Assembly (NCBI GenBank): GCA_023511995.1
Contig: JAIMAL010000001.1
Span: 124,001 to 188,000 of the forward strand
Direction of reading: 5' to 3'
Source: Burkholderiales bacterium
GTDB taxonomy: Bacteria > Pseudomonadota > Gammaproteobacteria > Burkholderiales > Thiobacteraceae
DNA: 64,000 bases
Part shown: positions 26,801-35,563 of the stretch, piece after piece
Layout of the letters: every line of letters starts with the position of its first letter
Position numbering within the stretch: position 1 is the first letter of the stretch
Position numbers and translations under genes: made by a program
Notes under the pieces: model-generated
Databases searched by the model: none
What the model was told of the DNA's origin: nothing
What the model saw: the letters and a program-made list of their open reading frames with translations, nothing else

Positions 26801-27221
26801 GGGCTTTGCCATCGTCTCCGCCCTCTTTCTCATCACCGCGCTGGCGGTGCTGGGGGCGGCCATCATGCATTTCAGCGCCACCCAGCACGTCACCGGCGCG
26901 CAGGATATCCAGGGCTCACGGGCGCTGGCCGCCGCCCGCGCCGGCGCCGACTGGCAGGTGACCCAGATCCTTGCCCAGGAGTTGCCCAACAACCCGCAAT
27001 ATGCCTGTGGGCCCGCGGCGGGCTTCAGCTTCGGCGACTTCGCCCTGAACGTTTCCTGCACCCACAGCGACCACGACGAGGAGGGCAACAAGGTGCGCGT
27101 CTATAACATCACCGCCATTGCCAGCAGCGGCGGCAGTCCCGGCGCCCTGGGTTTCGTCGAGCGGCGGGTGGATGTGGTGGTGGCCACCTGCAGGAAAACG
27201 CCAGATGGGGATTTGTGTTGA
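26772..27221 (+). CDS. mshP: MSHA biogenesis protein MshP
   Basis: A 149-residue protein with a PilX/GspK-like N-terminus, PEGFAIVSALFLITALAVLGAAIMHFSATQH, lacking the usual Glu at +5. The segment SRALAAARAGADWQVTQIL is typical of PilX-like minor pilins. The ATG at 26772 overlaps the mshO end; other ATG or GTG codons nearby (26751, 26781) are possible. The family is poorly studied. It lies just before mshQ, as in Vibrio. Confidence 0.78.
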   Translation: MKCMWTTRPEGFAIVSALFLITALAVLGAAIMHFSATQHVTGAQDIQGSRALAAARAGADWQVTQILAQELPNNPQYACGPAAGFSFGDFALNVSCTHSDHDEEGNKVRVYNITAIASSGGSPGALGFVERRVDVVVATCRKTPDGDLC

Positions 27222-27372
27222 AAGCCGGGGCAATCGCTCTGGGGGCGTCTGAAAAAGGAAGCCGGAATCGCGCCGCAGGGGCACAGGGCGGACCGGTGGG
27301 CGCCAGTGCGCGGAAGGGGTTTGCACTCCGGCTTAAGGAAGCGGCGTTCAACCACCAGAACAGGGGGAAAAG

Positions 27373-30165
27373 ATGAGCAGAGGATATCGGTTGATGCGCA
27401 GCCTGTCTGTTGTCACCCTCGCCTCGTCGGTTTTCGCGCTGGCGGGTGAGGCAAAAGCGGCGCTGATTGCCGAATACCGCTTTGAAGAATCCCTCTGGAA
27501 CGGCACGCCGGGGGAAGTCAAGGATAGCAGCGGCAACGGCTACCATGCCACGGCGGTCCAGGCCGGGGGTGGCGTGCGGCCAGGGGTTGTGGTAGGGGGC
27601 AAGGTCTGTCGCGGCGCGCAGATCAGCCACAATACGAGCAAAGCCGACATCAGCGCGATCGCCACCCCCGTGGCGATCCCCACCACGGTCGGCAATGCCG
27701 GCACGATCATGTTCTGGTACAACAACAGCGCCAACACGCCGAACCTCACCCGCGTGTTGTTCGATGCGACCACCACCGCCAACCGCTTCTTCTACCTGCG
27801 ACGCACCACGAAGCGCGCGCTTTCGTTCACGGTGACAGACAGTGACAACACCAACCGTACCGTCGCCACGTCCAACAACGTGCTGCCGAACACGGGCTGG
27901 TCGCACATCGCGGTGTCATGGAACTTCAACAACCTGGCCGGTTCCAACCAAGACCGCCTGCGCATCTGGGTGAATGGCGTGCTGCAAAAGACCTCCTCAT
28001 TCACCACCAACGCTGGCGTGTCGAGTGAGATTGGCACGCTCTACATCGGCGATAACCGCAGCGCCAACAGCAGCAATGGTGTCTCGGCCGGCAATCCCGG
28101 CAGCACTTTCGCAACGATTGACGAATTCGTCCTCTACAACCATGAAGCCGACTCCGCGCTGATACAGCAACACAAGGACCAGACCCGGGTCTGCCATTAC
28201 GCGATCTCGCACGCCGGCACTGGCCCAGCCTGCCAGGCCAACAACGTGACCGTTGCGGCACACGACGCGGCGCATGGCCCCGTTACCATCACGGGGAAAA
28301 CCATCACGCTTTCCACCTCGACTGGCCAGGGTAACTGGGCGCTGGTCAGCGGTAGCGGCGTGTTCAACAACGGCACACCCAATGATGGCATGGCCACCTA
28401 CACCTGGAATGGGGAGTCCCAGGCGGTGTTTGCCCTGTCACATCCTACGCCAGGGGTGGTCAACATCAACGTGAGCGATGGTGCAGTCACAGAAGATGCA
28501 ACGGAAGACCCTTTACTTAACCTGACGGCATGCTTCGCCAAGTTCAGTGCCTGCCACAACTACACCACTTCACATTGCTCCGCGGCGACGGGTCGGCTCT
28601 ATACGCGGCTGGCCGGGGTGGGGAGCGACTATGACATCGTGGCCCTCGATGGCTCGGACAACGTCGACACCTCGTTCAACGGCAAGGCCCAGGTCTTGCT
28701 GATCGCGCGCGTCAATCCCGGCGCAGTCGATGCGCAGAACTGTTTCTCGCCCGATTACACGCAGGTGCTCGATAACGCCGTGACCAACTTCACGGCGGGG
28801 CGCCTCACCCTGACCAACAAGATTGTGCCGAACGCCTACCGCGAGGCGCGTATCAAGGTGGTGTGCGATGCCACCAACTGTCCGCCCTCGGGAATCGCGT
28901 GGTGCAGCGTGGACAATTTTGCCATCCGCCCGCAGACGTTCACGGTGACGGCGAGTGCCAGCGTCAACAACCCGCCAACGAGCAAGCTTGCGGCCGGCAA
29001 CGACTTTACCCTGACCGTGGCAAGCGGCACCAGTACCTACGATGGTGCGCCCACTGTGGATGCGGCGCTCGTGCGGGATCACAACAACAATGCCATTGAC
29101 CCAGGATCTCTGGTCGGAACGTTCCCGTCGGCTAGCGGGGGAAGCAGCACGGGAACTTTCCAGTACCACGACGTCGGCACGATTTCCCTGCTCGCTGATG
29201 CCGTCAAAGACGCCACCTACACCAGCGTCGATGGCAGCACCGGCTGTGTAGCCGGCTCGACCTCGAACACCCTGAGCGGGGGTAAATACGGGTGCGTCAT
29301 CGGTAGTGTCGCTGCCGGCCCCTTCGGGCGCTTCTATCCCCACCACTTCACCTATACGGCGACCCTCACCTCGGGATGCAGCTCCGGCGACTTCACTTAC
29401 ATGGGTCAGCCGGCCTTGGAGATCGATCTGACCCTGGAGGCCAAAAGTGCCAACGGCACCACCACCACCCGCTACACGAGCGGCTACAGTCCACTTGGCA
29501 CCTTCAGCATCACCGGTGATAATGGTGGAACACCAGTGAATCTCACCGGCCGTCTTGCGTTGCCCGCCTTTGTGTGGAACAACGGGGTGTACAACGGGAG
29601 CGGCACCTACACTTTCAATCGCCAGGCCTCACCCGATGGTCCCTTCGACAGCTTTGCCCTGAAGGCGACGGTGAGTGACCCCGACGGCGCCACCCTCTCC
29701 GGCAGCAATCTCAGCGACACCACCAAGCTGCGCTTTGGCCGCCTCGTGCTGTCCAACGCCCACGGCTCGGAACTGCTCAGCCTGGTGATGCCCTTCCAGA
29801 CCCAGTATTGGACCGGCAGCGCCTGGGCGACGAACACGCTGGATTCCTGCACCGACCTCACGGGGCAGTTCGTTTTCGTGAAGAACCCGGCCGGCATGCC
29901 CACGCCCACCGGGGGCACCGTCATGAGCGGCAAGGGAAGCCTCACCTTCAGCGCGCCGGGCACCAAGGGCACTGTTGATGTCTGCGCCAACATCGGCAGT
30001 GACGGGGACAATCCCATGACCACGTGCCGCACGGGCAGCTCCTATCCGTGGCTGCAGGGCAGTTGGGATGCCGACGGGCAGTACAACGACAACCCCTCGG
30101 CCCGGGCGACCTTCGGCATCTTCGAGCAGAAACCGCCCATCATCTACCGGCGGGAGCGGTACTAA
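27373..30165 (+). CDS. mshQ: MSHA-associated exported protein MshQ with LamG domain
   Basis: A 930-residue exported protein, likely a surface adhesin. A signal peptide (LSVVTLASSVFALAGEAKA) is followed by a concanavalin/LamG-like domain from about residue 30 (LIAEYRFEES, DSSGNGYHATA, IMFWYN) to about 265. The long rest is Thr/Ser/Gly-rich with pairs of cysteines, and its C-terminal half fits the DUF6701 architecture of MshQ. The ATG lies 152 bases after mshP, with AGGGGGAAAAG before it. The carbohydrate-binding fold suggests contact with glycans or solids, unproven. A composite intergenic repeat follows the stop. Confidence 0.8.
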   Translation: MSRGYRLMRSLSVVTLASSVFALAGEAKAALIAEYRFEESLWNGTPGEVKDSSGNGYHATAVQAGGGVRPGVVVGGKVCRGAQISHNTSKADISAIATPVAIPTTVGNAGTIMFWYNNSANTPNLTRVLFDATTTANRFFYLRRTTKRALSFTVTDSDNTNRTVATSNNVLPNTGWSHIAVSWNFNNLAGSNQDRLRIWVNGVLQKTSSFTTNAGVSSEIGTLYIGDNRSANSSNGVSAGNPGSTFATIDEFVLYNHEADSALIQQHKDQTRVCHYAISHAGTGPACQANNVTVAAHDAAHGPVTITGKTITLSTSTGQGNWALVSGSGVFNNGTPNDGMATYTWNGESQAVFALSHPTPGVVNINVSDGAVTEDATEDPLLNLTACFAKFSACHNYTTSHCSAATGRLYTRLAGVGSDYDIVALDGSDNVDTSFNGKAQVLLIARVNPGAVDAQNCFSPDYTQVLDNAVTNFTAGRLTLTNKIVPNAYREARIKVVCDATNCPPSGIAWCSVDNFAIRPQTFTVTASASVNNPPTSKLAAGNDFTLTVASGTSTYDGAPTVDAALVRDHNNNAIDPGSLVGTFPSASGGSSTGTFQYHDVGTISLLADAVKDATYTSVDGSTGCVAGSTSNTLSGGKYGCVIGSVAAGPFGRFYPHHFTYTATLTSGCSSGDFTYMGQPALEIDLTLEAKSANGTTTTRYTSGYSPLGTFSITGDNGGTPVNLTGRLALPAFVWNNGVYNGSGTYTFNRQASPDGPFDSFALKATVSDPDGATLSGSNLSDTTKLRFGRLVLSNAHGSELLSLVMPFQTQYWTGSAWATNTLDSCTDLTGQFVFVKNPAGMPTPTGGTVMSGKGSLTFSAPGTKGTVDVCANIGSDGDNPMTTCRTGSSYPWLQGSWDADGQYNDNPSARATFGIFEQKPPIIYRRERY

Positions 30166-30222
30166 AGCAGGGGTCAGGTTACAGTGGGCAGGATACAGAC
30201 ACCTTACGCGCCTCCGTGGGCC
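30166..30222 (+). repeat. Composite intergenic repeat after mshQ
   Basis: It begins directly after the mshQ stop. The first half is GCAGGGGTCAGGTTACAGTG with further CAGG and ACAG units. After about ten bases comes GCGCCTCCGTGG, the complement of the CACGGAG half. It is in the same order as the copy near 52765. Confidence 0.55.
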
Positions 30223-30338
30223 GTGGCCCTCGGAAGCCTTCAGCCCCGCCCGCCGGTGGCATGCGAAAATGGTTTGACAACAACCACTTATTGCTTTAAG
30301 TTCGAGTCATTTCACGAAACAGGCGTAAGGCGCGGGGC

Positions 30339-31280
30339 GTGGGGTTCTGGTTGAAGAAAAAAAAGACCGCCGGGTGGCTGGTCTTGAGCTTTGCTGGGGA
30401 GGAGCTGCAGCTCGCCCACAGCGAGCCGGGCGCGGATGGGCGGGCGGTGGTGACGCTGTGCGGCACCGCTTCCCGGCCGGTGCGGGATGCCGCCGGACTC
30501 GGGCAGGTGGCGCGGGAGATGCGGCTTGCCCATTACCCGGTGAGCCTGGTGTTGCGCCTCGATGAATACCAGATGCTGGTCACGGAGGCTCCGGCGGTGC
30601 CGCCGGAGGAGCTGAAGGCGGCGGTGCGCTGGCGGGTGAAGGACATGCTCGACTATCACATCGACGATGCCACCCTCGACGTGCTGGACATCCCGCCTGA
30701 TCCCAATGCGCCCAACCGTGGCCATTCGCTTTATGTGGTGGCGGCGCGCAACGAGGTCATCAGCCGCTACATCGGGCTTGCCCAGGAGGCAGACATTCCC
30801 CTCCAGGTGATTGACATTCCGGAAATGGCAAGCCGCAACATCGCCAATGTGGTGGCGGAACCCGGTCGCGGCGTGGCCATGCTGACCTTCACCGACCAGG
30901 GGGGACTGCTCACCGTCAGTTACGGGGGCGAGCTCTATCTTTCCCGGCATCTCGACGTCACCTGGCAAGACGTGAATGACGAGGGCCCCATGCGCGAGGC
31001 CCATTTCGACCGCGTCACGCTGGAGCTGCAGCGTTCCCTGGATTATGTGGAACGCCAGTTTTCCTTCGTCTCGGTGGCGCGGCTGTGGCTCGCCCCCCTG
31101 CCCGGGGCAGCTTCGCTGCGGGACCATCTGGCGGCGAATCTCTACGTGCCGGTGGAAGTCCTCGACATGGGGCGGGTGTTCGATTTCTCCCGCGTTCCCG
31201 CCCTGGCCACCCCGGAAAACCAGGCGCGTTTTTTCGTTCCCCTCGGCGCCACCCTGCGGCGGGAGCCCACCGCGCTATGA
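30339..31280 (+). CDS. mshI: MSHA biogenesis protein MshI (PilM-like)
   Basis: A 313-residue protein of the actin-like PilM/MshI kind, with no signal peptide, expected at the cytoplasmic face of the pilus machine. Features are the VPPEELKAAVRWRVKDMLDYH segment, which PilM-type proteins share, and the later GGLLTVSYGGELYLSRHLD. It starts with GTG (GFWLKKKK), supported by GGCGCGGGG upstream; no ATG fits the conserved N-terminus. The ATGA overlap with the next gene couples them. It begins the second half of the locus after a 173-base gap holding a repeat. Confidence 0.82.
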   Translation: MGFWLKKKKTAGWLVLSFAGEELQLAHSEPGADGRAVVTLCGTASRPVRDAAGLGQVAREMRLAHYPVSLVLRLDEYQMLVTEAPAVPPEELKAAVRWRVKDMLDYHIDDATLDVLDIPPDPNAPNRGHSLYVVAARNEVISRYIGLAQEADIPLQVIDIPEMASRNIANVVAEPGRGVAMLTFTDQGGLLTVSYGGELYLSRHLDVTWQDVNDEGPMREAHFDRVTLELQRSLDYVERQFSFVSVARLWLAPLPGAASLRDHLAANLYVPVEVLDMGRVFDFSRVPALATPENQARFFVPLGATLRREPTAL

Positions 31281-31891
31281 GCCAGCAGATCAACCTCTTC
31301 AACCCGATCTTCCTCAAGCAGAAGAAGATTTTTTCCGCGCGCACCATGGCGCAGGCGCTGGGGATCATCGTGCTGGGTCTTTGCGTGCTCACGGGGCTTG
31401 CGGCATGGCAGGTGCACCGGCTGTCGCGGGACATCGCCACCATCGAAGCGCGCTTCCGCGCCGAGGAGGCGCGCATGAACGAAGCCCGCGCGGCGCTTTC
31501 CCAACGCAAGGCCAGCGCCGCCCTGGAGCAGGAAGTGCGCGCCCTTGAGCAGGAGGTTGCCCTGCGCGAGGCGGTGTTGAGGCTCATGGAAAGCAACGTC
31601 CTTGGCGAGGTCACTGGCGCCGGTGTCTATCTGCGGGCGCTGGCGCGCCAGCACCTGCAGGGTCTGTGGCTGACGGCGGTGGAGCTGGAGGGCGGGGAGC
31701 TGAATCTCGCCGGGCGCGCCCTCTCCGCGGAGCTCGTGCCGGAATATCTGCGCCGGCTGGGTGAGGAGGAGGTGCTGCGCGGCCGTCGGTTTGCCACCTT
31801 TCAGATGGCGCGGCCGGTGGCCACGGACAAAGAGGCGCCGCGTTATATCGAATTCGTCCTGCGTTCCCGGCCGCCACGGGAGGCACCATGA
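31277..31891 (+). CDS. PilN-like MSHA biogenesis protein (MshI2)
   Basis: A 204-residue bitopic protein starting SQQINLFNPIFLKQKK, the PilN-type N-terminal tail that docks to PilM/MshI. One membrane segment (AQALGIIVLGLCVLTGLAAWQV) is followed by a coiled coil to about residue 110 and a small alpha/beta domain. The ATG overlaps the mshI stop, and its own stop overlaps the mshJ ATG. It links the cytoplasmic MshI to the periplasmic MshJ. Confidence 0.8.
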   Translation: MSQQINLFNPIFLKQKKIFSARTMAQALGIIVLGLCVLTGLAAWQVHRLSRDIATIEARFRAEEARMNEARAALSQRKASAALEQEVRALEQEVALREAVLRLMESNVLGEVTGAGVYLRALARQHLQGLWLTAVELEGGELNLAGRALSAELVPEYLRRLGEEEVLRGRRFATFQMARPVATDKEAPRYIEFVLRSRPPREAP

Positions 31892-32547
31892 AGCAGACCC
31901 TTGCCCTCTGGGCGGAACGCATCGACGCCCGCAGCCTGCGCGAGCGGCTTTTCATCTTCGCCGCCGCGGCGCTGGCGGTGAGCATGCTCTTCGTCTCCCT
32001 TGCCCTCGATCCCCTCACCGCGAAGCGCAAGGCGCTGCTGGCCACCCTGCAGGAACACCAGACGCGCATGGAGGCGGCGCGGCTGCAGGTGCAAACCCTG
32101 GTGAAGGAGGCCTCGCGGGACCCCGATGCCCCTCTGAAGCAGCGCCTTACCGAGCTGCGGCAGCGGGCCGTGGCGGCGCAGGCCCGGCTCGACGCCCTGG
32201 CCAAAACGCTGGTGGGTGCGGAAAAAATGGGCGAGGTGCTGCGCGATCTTCTGGCGCGGCATCGCAACGTGCGGCTCATTGCCCTGAAGAGCCTGCCGCC
32301 CGCCGGCATCGGCGCCGATGGCAAACTGGTGAGTGGCGATGCTCCGCCCCTCGTCTATCGCCAGGGAGTGGAGATCACCGTCGAGGGCACCTTCCCCGAT
32401 CTGCTCGCCTATGTGGAGGCCATCGAAGCCTCCCCCTGGCGCCTGTTGTGGGGCGGGGCGCGCCTGACGGTGGAGGAATATCCCCGTTCCCGCTTGACCC
32501 TCACCCTCTATACCCTCAGTCGGGACAAGCCGTGGCTTACAGTCTGA
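31888..32547 (+). CDS. mshJ: MSHA biogenesis protein MshJ (PilO-like)
   Basis: A 219-residue protein with one N-terminal membrane helix (RLFIFAAAALAVSMLFVSLAL), then a coiled coil (AKRKALLATLQEHQTRMEAARLQ) and a C-terminal PilO-type domain (VEITVEGTFPDLLAYVEAIEASPW). It forms the inner-membrane alignment complex with the preceding PilN-like protein. It overlaps both neighbours (4 bases before, 16 after). Length and order match MshJ. Confidence 0.83.
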   Translation: MKQTLALWAERIDARSLRERLFIFAAAALAVSMLFVSLALDPLTAKRKALLATLQEHQTRMEAARLQVQTLVKEASRDPDAPLKQRLTELRQRAVAAQARLDALAKTLVGAEKMGEVLRDLLARHRNVRLIALKSLPPAGIGADGKLVSGDAPPLVYRQGVEITVEGTFPDLLAYVEAIEASPWRLLWGGARLTVEEYPRSRLTLTLYTLSRDKPWLTV

Positions 32548-32912
32548 TCCTTTTGCTCCTTCTGCTGGCGGCACCCGCAGGCGCGGCCGGCCTGCCCGAC
32601 CCCACGCGTCCCGCACTGTCCGACGCGCAGGAAGCCGCCGAAGGGGCGGCGGCCAGCAGCGGCCCGCGGCTCACCATGGTGCGCATTGGCGCCAAGCGAC
32701 GCATGGCCGTCATCGATGGTCAGGAGGTGACCGTCGGCAGCCGCATCAACGACATGCGGGTGGTGCGCATCGGCGAAGAGGGGGTGGTGCTCAAGGGGCC
32801 CGCCGGCACGGAAGTGCTGAAGCTCCTGCCGGAGGTGGAAAAACGTCCCCTTCCGACCCCCCAAGGCAGGAAACCGGGTGACAAGCCCGCATCGAGGAAG
32901 ACACGACCATGA
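32532..32912 (+). CDS. mshK: MSHA biogenesis protein MshK
   Basis: A 126-residue periplasmic protein with signal peptide VAYSLILLLLLLAAPAGAAG and then LPDPTRPA, the motif shared by MshK and pilot-type partners. The domain RRMAVIDGQEVTVGSRINDMRVVRIGEEGVVLKGPAG resembles the GspC/PilP HR domain that contacts the secretin. The GTG start lies within mshJ; an open frame from 31761 is in other genes. The stop overlaps the mshL ATG. The next gene encodes the secretin, its likely partner. Confidence 0.8.
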   Translation: MAYSLILLLLLLAAPAGAAGLPDPTRPALSDAQEAAEGAAASSGPRLTMVRIGAKRRMAVIDGQEVTVGSRINDMRVVRIGEEGVVLKGPAGTEVLKLLPEVEKRPLPTPQGRKPGDKPASRKTRP

Positions 32913-34597
32913 GAATCCATCCCCTTTTGCTGCTGGCTTTGGCTTTCGCCGGCTGCGCCACGCCGCCGGAGCGCCCGCCCACCACCCTGGAGCGAATCGA
33001 CGCCGCGCTGCGGGAGGCCACCCAGCCCGCCACGCAGACGGGCCCGGCCCAGGTGGCCGATCAGCTCCTGCCGCCCCTGAAGCTGGACCTGCCGGCGCCC
33101 CCCGCTACCGAACCCCGCTTCGATCTGGTGGTCAACAACGCGCCCGCCAACCAGGTGTTCATGGGCATCGTCCATGGCACCCGCTACAGCATGCTGGTGC
33201 ATCCCGAGGTGAGTGGCACGATCTCCGTGAACCTCAAGGACGTGACGGTGAAAGAGGCGCTCGATGCCATCCGCGAGCTCTATGGCTACGACTACCGCAT
33301 CGAGGGTAACCGCATCTTCGTGCAGCCCCTCACCCTGCAGACGCGGGTGTTCAAGGTCAACTACCTGACCGCCACGCGCAAGGGGGCCTCGGATGTGCGC
33401 GTGGTGTCCGGTTCCGTGAGCGACAGCCCGCGTCAGGCCACGCCGGGCACACTCGGTGCGCCCGTCACCCAGCCGGGGGTGAGCAGCGAAAGCATCCAGA
33501 GCACCCGGGTGTCCACCCAGTCGGAGGCCAATTTCTGGGCCGAGCTCACCGACGCCGTGAAGGCCATCGTCGGCACGGAAAACGGGCGTAGCGTGGTCGT
33601 GAGCCCCCAGTCCGGTGTGCTCGTCGTGCGCGCCCTGCCCAGTGAGCTGCGCGCCGTGGAGCAGTATCTGCGGGCCACCCAGGGGGCGGTGGATCGCCAG
33701 GTGATCCTGGAGGCGAAGATCATCGAAGTGGAACTCAACGAGGGCTTCCAGTCCGGCATCAACTGGGCGGCCTTCGACAGCCTCGCGCGGCATCGTTTTT
33801 CGGTGGGCGCCGACACGCGCAGTTTCCCCATCCCTCCCGATGTGCCGGTGAATCCGGCCACCACGGGACCGGCGACCGTGGGGGATGTGCTGGGGGGCGC
33901 ACTGGCCGCCACCGGGCGCACGGCGGGGGGGCTGTTCGGCATTGCCTTCCAGACCGGCAGCTTCGCCGCCCTCATGCAGTTTCTGGAAACCCAGGGCGGT
34001 GTGCAGGTGCTCTCCAGCCCGCGCATCGCCACCCTGAACAACCAGAAGGCCGTGCTCAAGGTAGGCACGGATGACTTTTTCGTCACCAACGTGAGCACCA
34101 CCACCACCACCGGCACGACCACCACCACCACCCCCAACGTCACCCTGCAGCCCTTCTTCTCCGGCATCGTGCTGGATGTCACGCCCCAGATCGACGATGA
34201 CGACAACATCACCCTCCACATCCACCCCGCGGTGAGTGACGTGAAGACGAAGGTGAAGGAGGTCAACCTCGGCACCGCCGGCTCCCTCACCCTGCCCCTT
34301 GCCTCGAGCACCGTAAGCGAAACCGACAGCATCATCCGCACCAGAAACGGCCAGGTGGTGGCCATCGGCGGCCTCATGAAATCGGCGTCGCTGTCCGACC
34401 GCTCCCAGGTGCCCGTGGCGGGCGAGGTGCCCCTTTTGGGCAACCTCTTCAAGCAACAGAACAAAAGCAGCGTGAAGAAGGAACTGGTCATCCTCCTCAA
34501 GGCGACCGTGGTCAAGGGTGAGGAGACCTGGGCGCGCAACATCCTCGACAGCCAGCGCAACATCGAGCAGATGACACGGCCCTCACCCTTGCCCTAG
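32909..34597 (+). CDS. mshL: MSHA outer-membrane secretin MshL
   Basis: A 562-residue secretin lipoprotein. The lipobox is LAFAGC, with Cys16 as the lipidated residue. An N-terminal STN-like domain contains VTVKEALDAIRELYGYDYRI. The secretin core has QTGSFAALMQFLETQGGVQVLSSPRIATLNNQKA and ends with VPVAGEVPLLGNLFKQQNKSS. A Thr-rich linker (TTTTTGTTTTTTPNV) interrupts the barrel region. It forms the pore through which the pilus crosses the outer membrane. Confidence 0.93.
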   Translation: MRIHPLLLLALAFAGCATPPERPPTTLERIDAALREATQPATQTGPAQVADQLLPPLKLDLPAPPATEPRFDLVVNNAPANQVFMGIVHGTRYSMLVHPEVSGTISVNLKDVTVKEALDAIRELYGYDYRIEGNRIFVQPLTLQTRVFKVNYLTATRKGASDVRVVSGSVSDSPRQATPGTLGAPVTQPGVSSESIQSTRVSTQSEANFWAELTDAVKAIVGTENGRSVVVSPQSGVLVVRALPSELRAVEQYLRATQGAVDRQVILEAKIIEVELNEGFQSGINWAAFDSLARHRFSVGADTRSFPIPPDVPVNPATTGPATVGDVLGGALAATGRTAGGLFGIAFQTGSFAALMQFLETQGGVQVLSSPRIATLNNQKAVLKVGTDDFFVTNVSTTTTTGTTTTTTPNVTLQPFFSGIVLDVTPQIDDDDNITLHIHPAVSDVKTKVKEVNLGTAGSLTLPLASSTVSETDSIIRTRNGQVVAIGGLMKSASLSDRSQVPVAGEVPLLGNLFKQQNKSSVKKELVILLKATVVKGEETWARNILDSQRNIEQMTRPSPLP

Positions 34598-34651
34598 ACT
34601 GTGCCCCTCAACTGTGCCCCTGACGGGCAGGGTGGCTCAACACTTAAGACC

Positions 34652-35563
34652 ATGTATCGCCGGCATTTCGGGTTGCGGGAGGCGCCCTTCAGCATCACCC
34701 CCGACACCGCCTTTTCCTTTGCCTCGTGCAGCTTCCAGGAGGCCCTGAACACCCTGCTGGTGGCGGTGCGCAATGGCGAGGGTTTCATCAAGATCACCGG
34801 CGAGGTGGGGACGGGCAAGACGCTGCTGTGCCGCAAGTTCCTCTCCAGTCTCGACCAGGGCTTCGTCAGCGCGTATCTGCCGAATCCTTATCTCGAGCCG
34901 CGCACCCTGCTCCTCGCGCTGGCGGAGGAGCTGGGCGTGAGACTCCCGGCAGAGGCCGACCAGCATCAGGCCCTCAAGGCCGTCACGCGGGCTCTCCTCG
35001 ACTTTGCCCGCGCCGGCAAAAAGGTGGTGCTGTGTCTCGACGAAGTGCAGGCCATGCCCCTGGAAACGCTGGAAGCCCTGCGGCTGCTGTCCAATCTGGA
35101 AACGGAAAAACGCAAACTGCTGCAGGTGGTGCTGTTCGGCCAGCCGGAACTGGACGCAAAGCTTGATCAACACGCCGTGCGCCAGATCAAAAGTCGCATC
35201 ACCTTCCACTACACCCTGGGTCCCCTGACCCGGCAGGAGATGGATTACTACATCGCCCACCGCCTTTCCGTGGCGGGCTATGCCGGCGGCCCCCTGTTCA
35301 GCCGGCGGGCGCTGGCGCTCCTCTATCGCGCCAGTGGCGGCATCCCGCGGCTCGTCAACGTGCTGGCGCACAAGGCCCTGCTCCTCGTCTTCGGGGAAGG
35401 CGGCCAGCGGGTGACCGGCCGCCACGTGGTCCTCGCCGCCCGCGACACCCCGGCAGCGCGGCCGCTCGCCCGTTTATCCTTGACGCGTTTTGGGCTCTGG
35501 GCCTGGGCGGCGGGGCTCATGGGGCTGGGATTGCTTGCCGGCGCCTGGGTGGTGCTGCGATGA
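34652..35563 (+). CDS. mshM: MSHA biogenesis ATPase MshM (ExeA-like)
   Basis: A 303-residue AAA+ protein of the ExeA/MshM type. MYRRHFGLREAPFSITPD is the family N-terminus, Walker A is TGEVGTGKTLLCR and Walker B is VVLCLDEVQAM. The sensor segment HYTLGPLTRQEMDYYIAHRL is conserved. One hydrophobic helix near the C-terminus (WAWAAGLMGLGLLAGAWVVL) may anchor it. The start ATG at 34652 fits homologous N-termini although its ribosome site is weak. It may remodel peptidoglycan-linked assembly. Overlaps mshN by four bases. Confidence 0.87.
   Translation: MYRRHFGLREAPFSITPDTAFSFASCSFQEALNTLLVAVRNGEGFIKITGEVGTGKTLLCRKFLSSLDQGFVSAYLPNPYLEPRTLLLALAEELGVRLPAEADQHQALKAVTRALLDFARAGKKVVLCLDEVQAMPLETLEALRLLSNLETEKRKLLQVVLFGQPELDAKLDQHAVRQIKSRITFHYTLGPLTRQEMDYYIAHRLSVAGYAGGPLFSRRALALLYRASGGIPRLVNVLAHKALLLVFGEGGQRVTGRHVVLAARDTPAARPLARLSLTRFGLWAWAAGLMGLGLLAGAWVVLR

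Noticed and set aside
34100-34140. ACC-rich triplet run in mshL
   Set aside because: It encodes a Thr linker in frame and is not a separate repeat element.
32720-34456. A 578-codon minus-strand frame opposite mshL
   Set aside because: It is a shadow of the secretin gene with no ribosome site.
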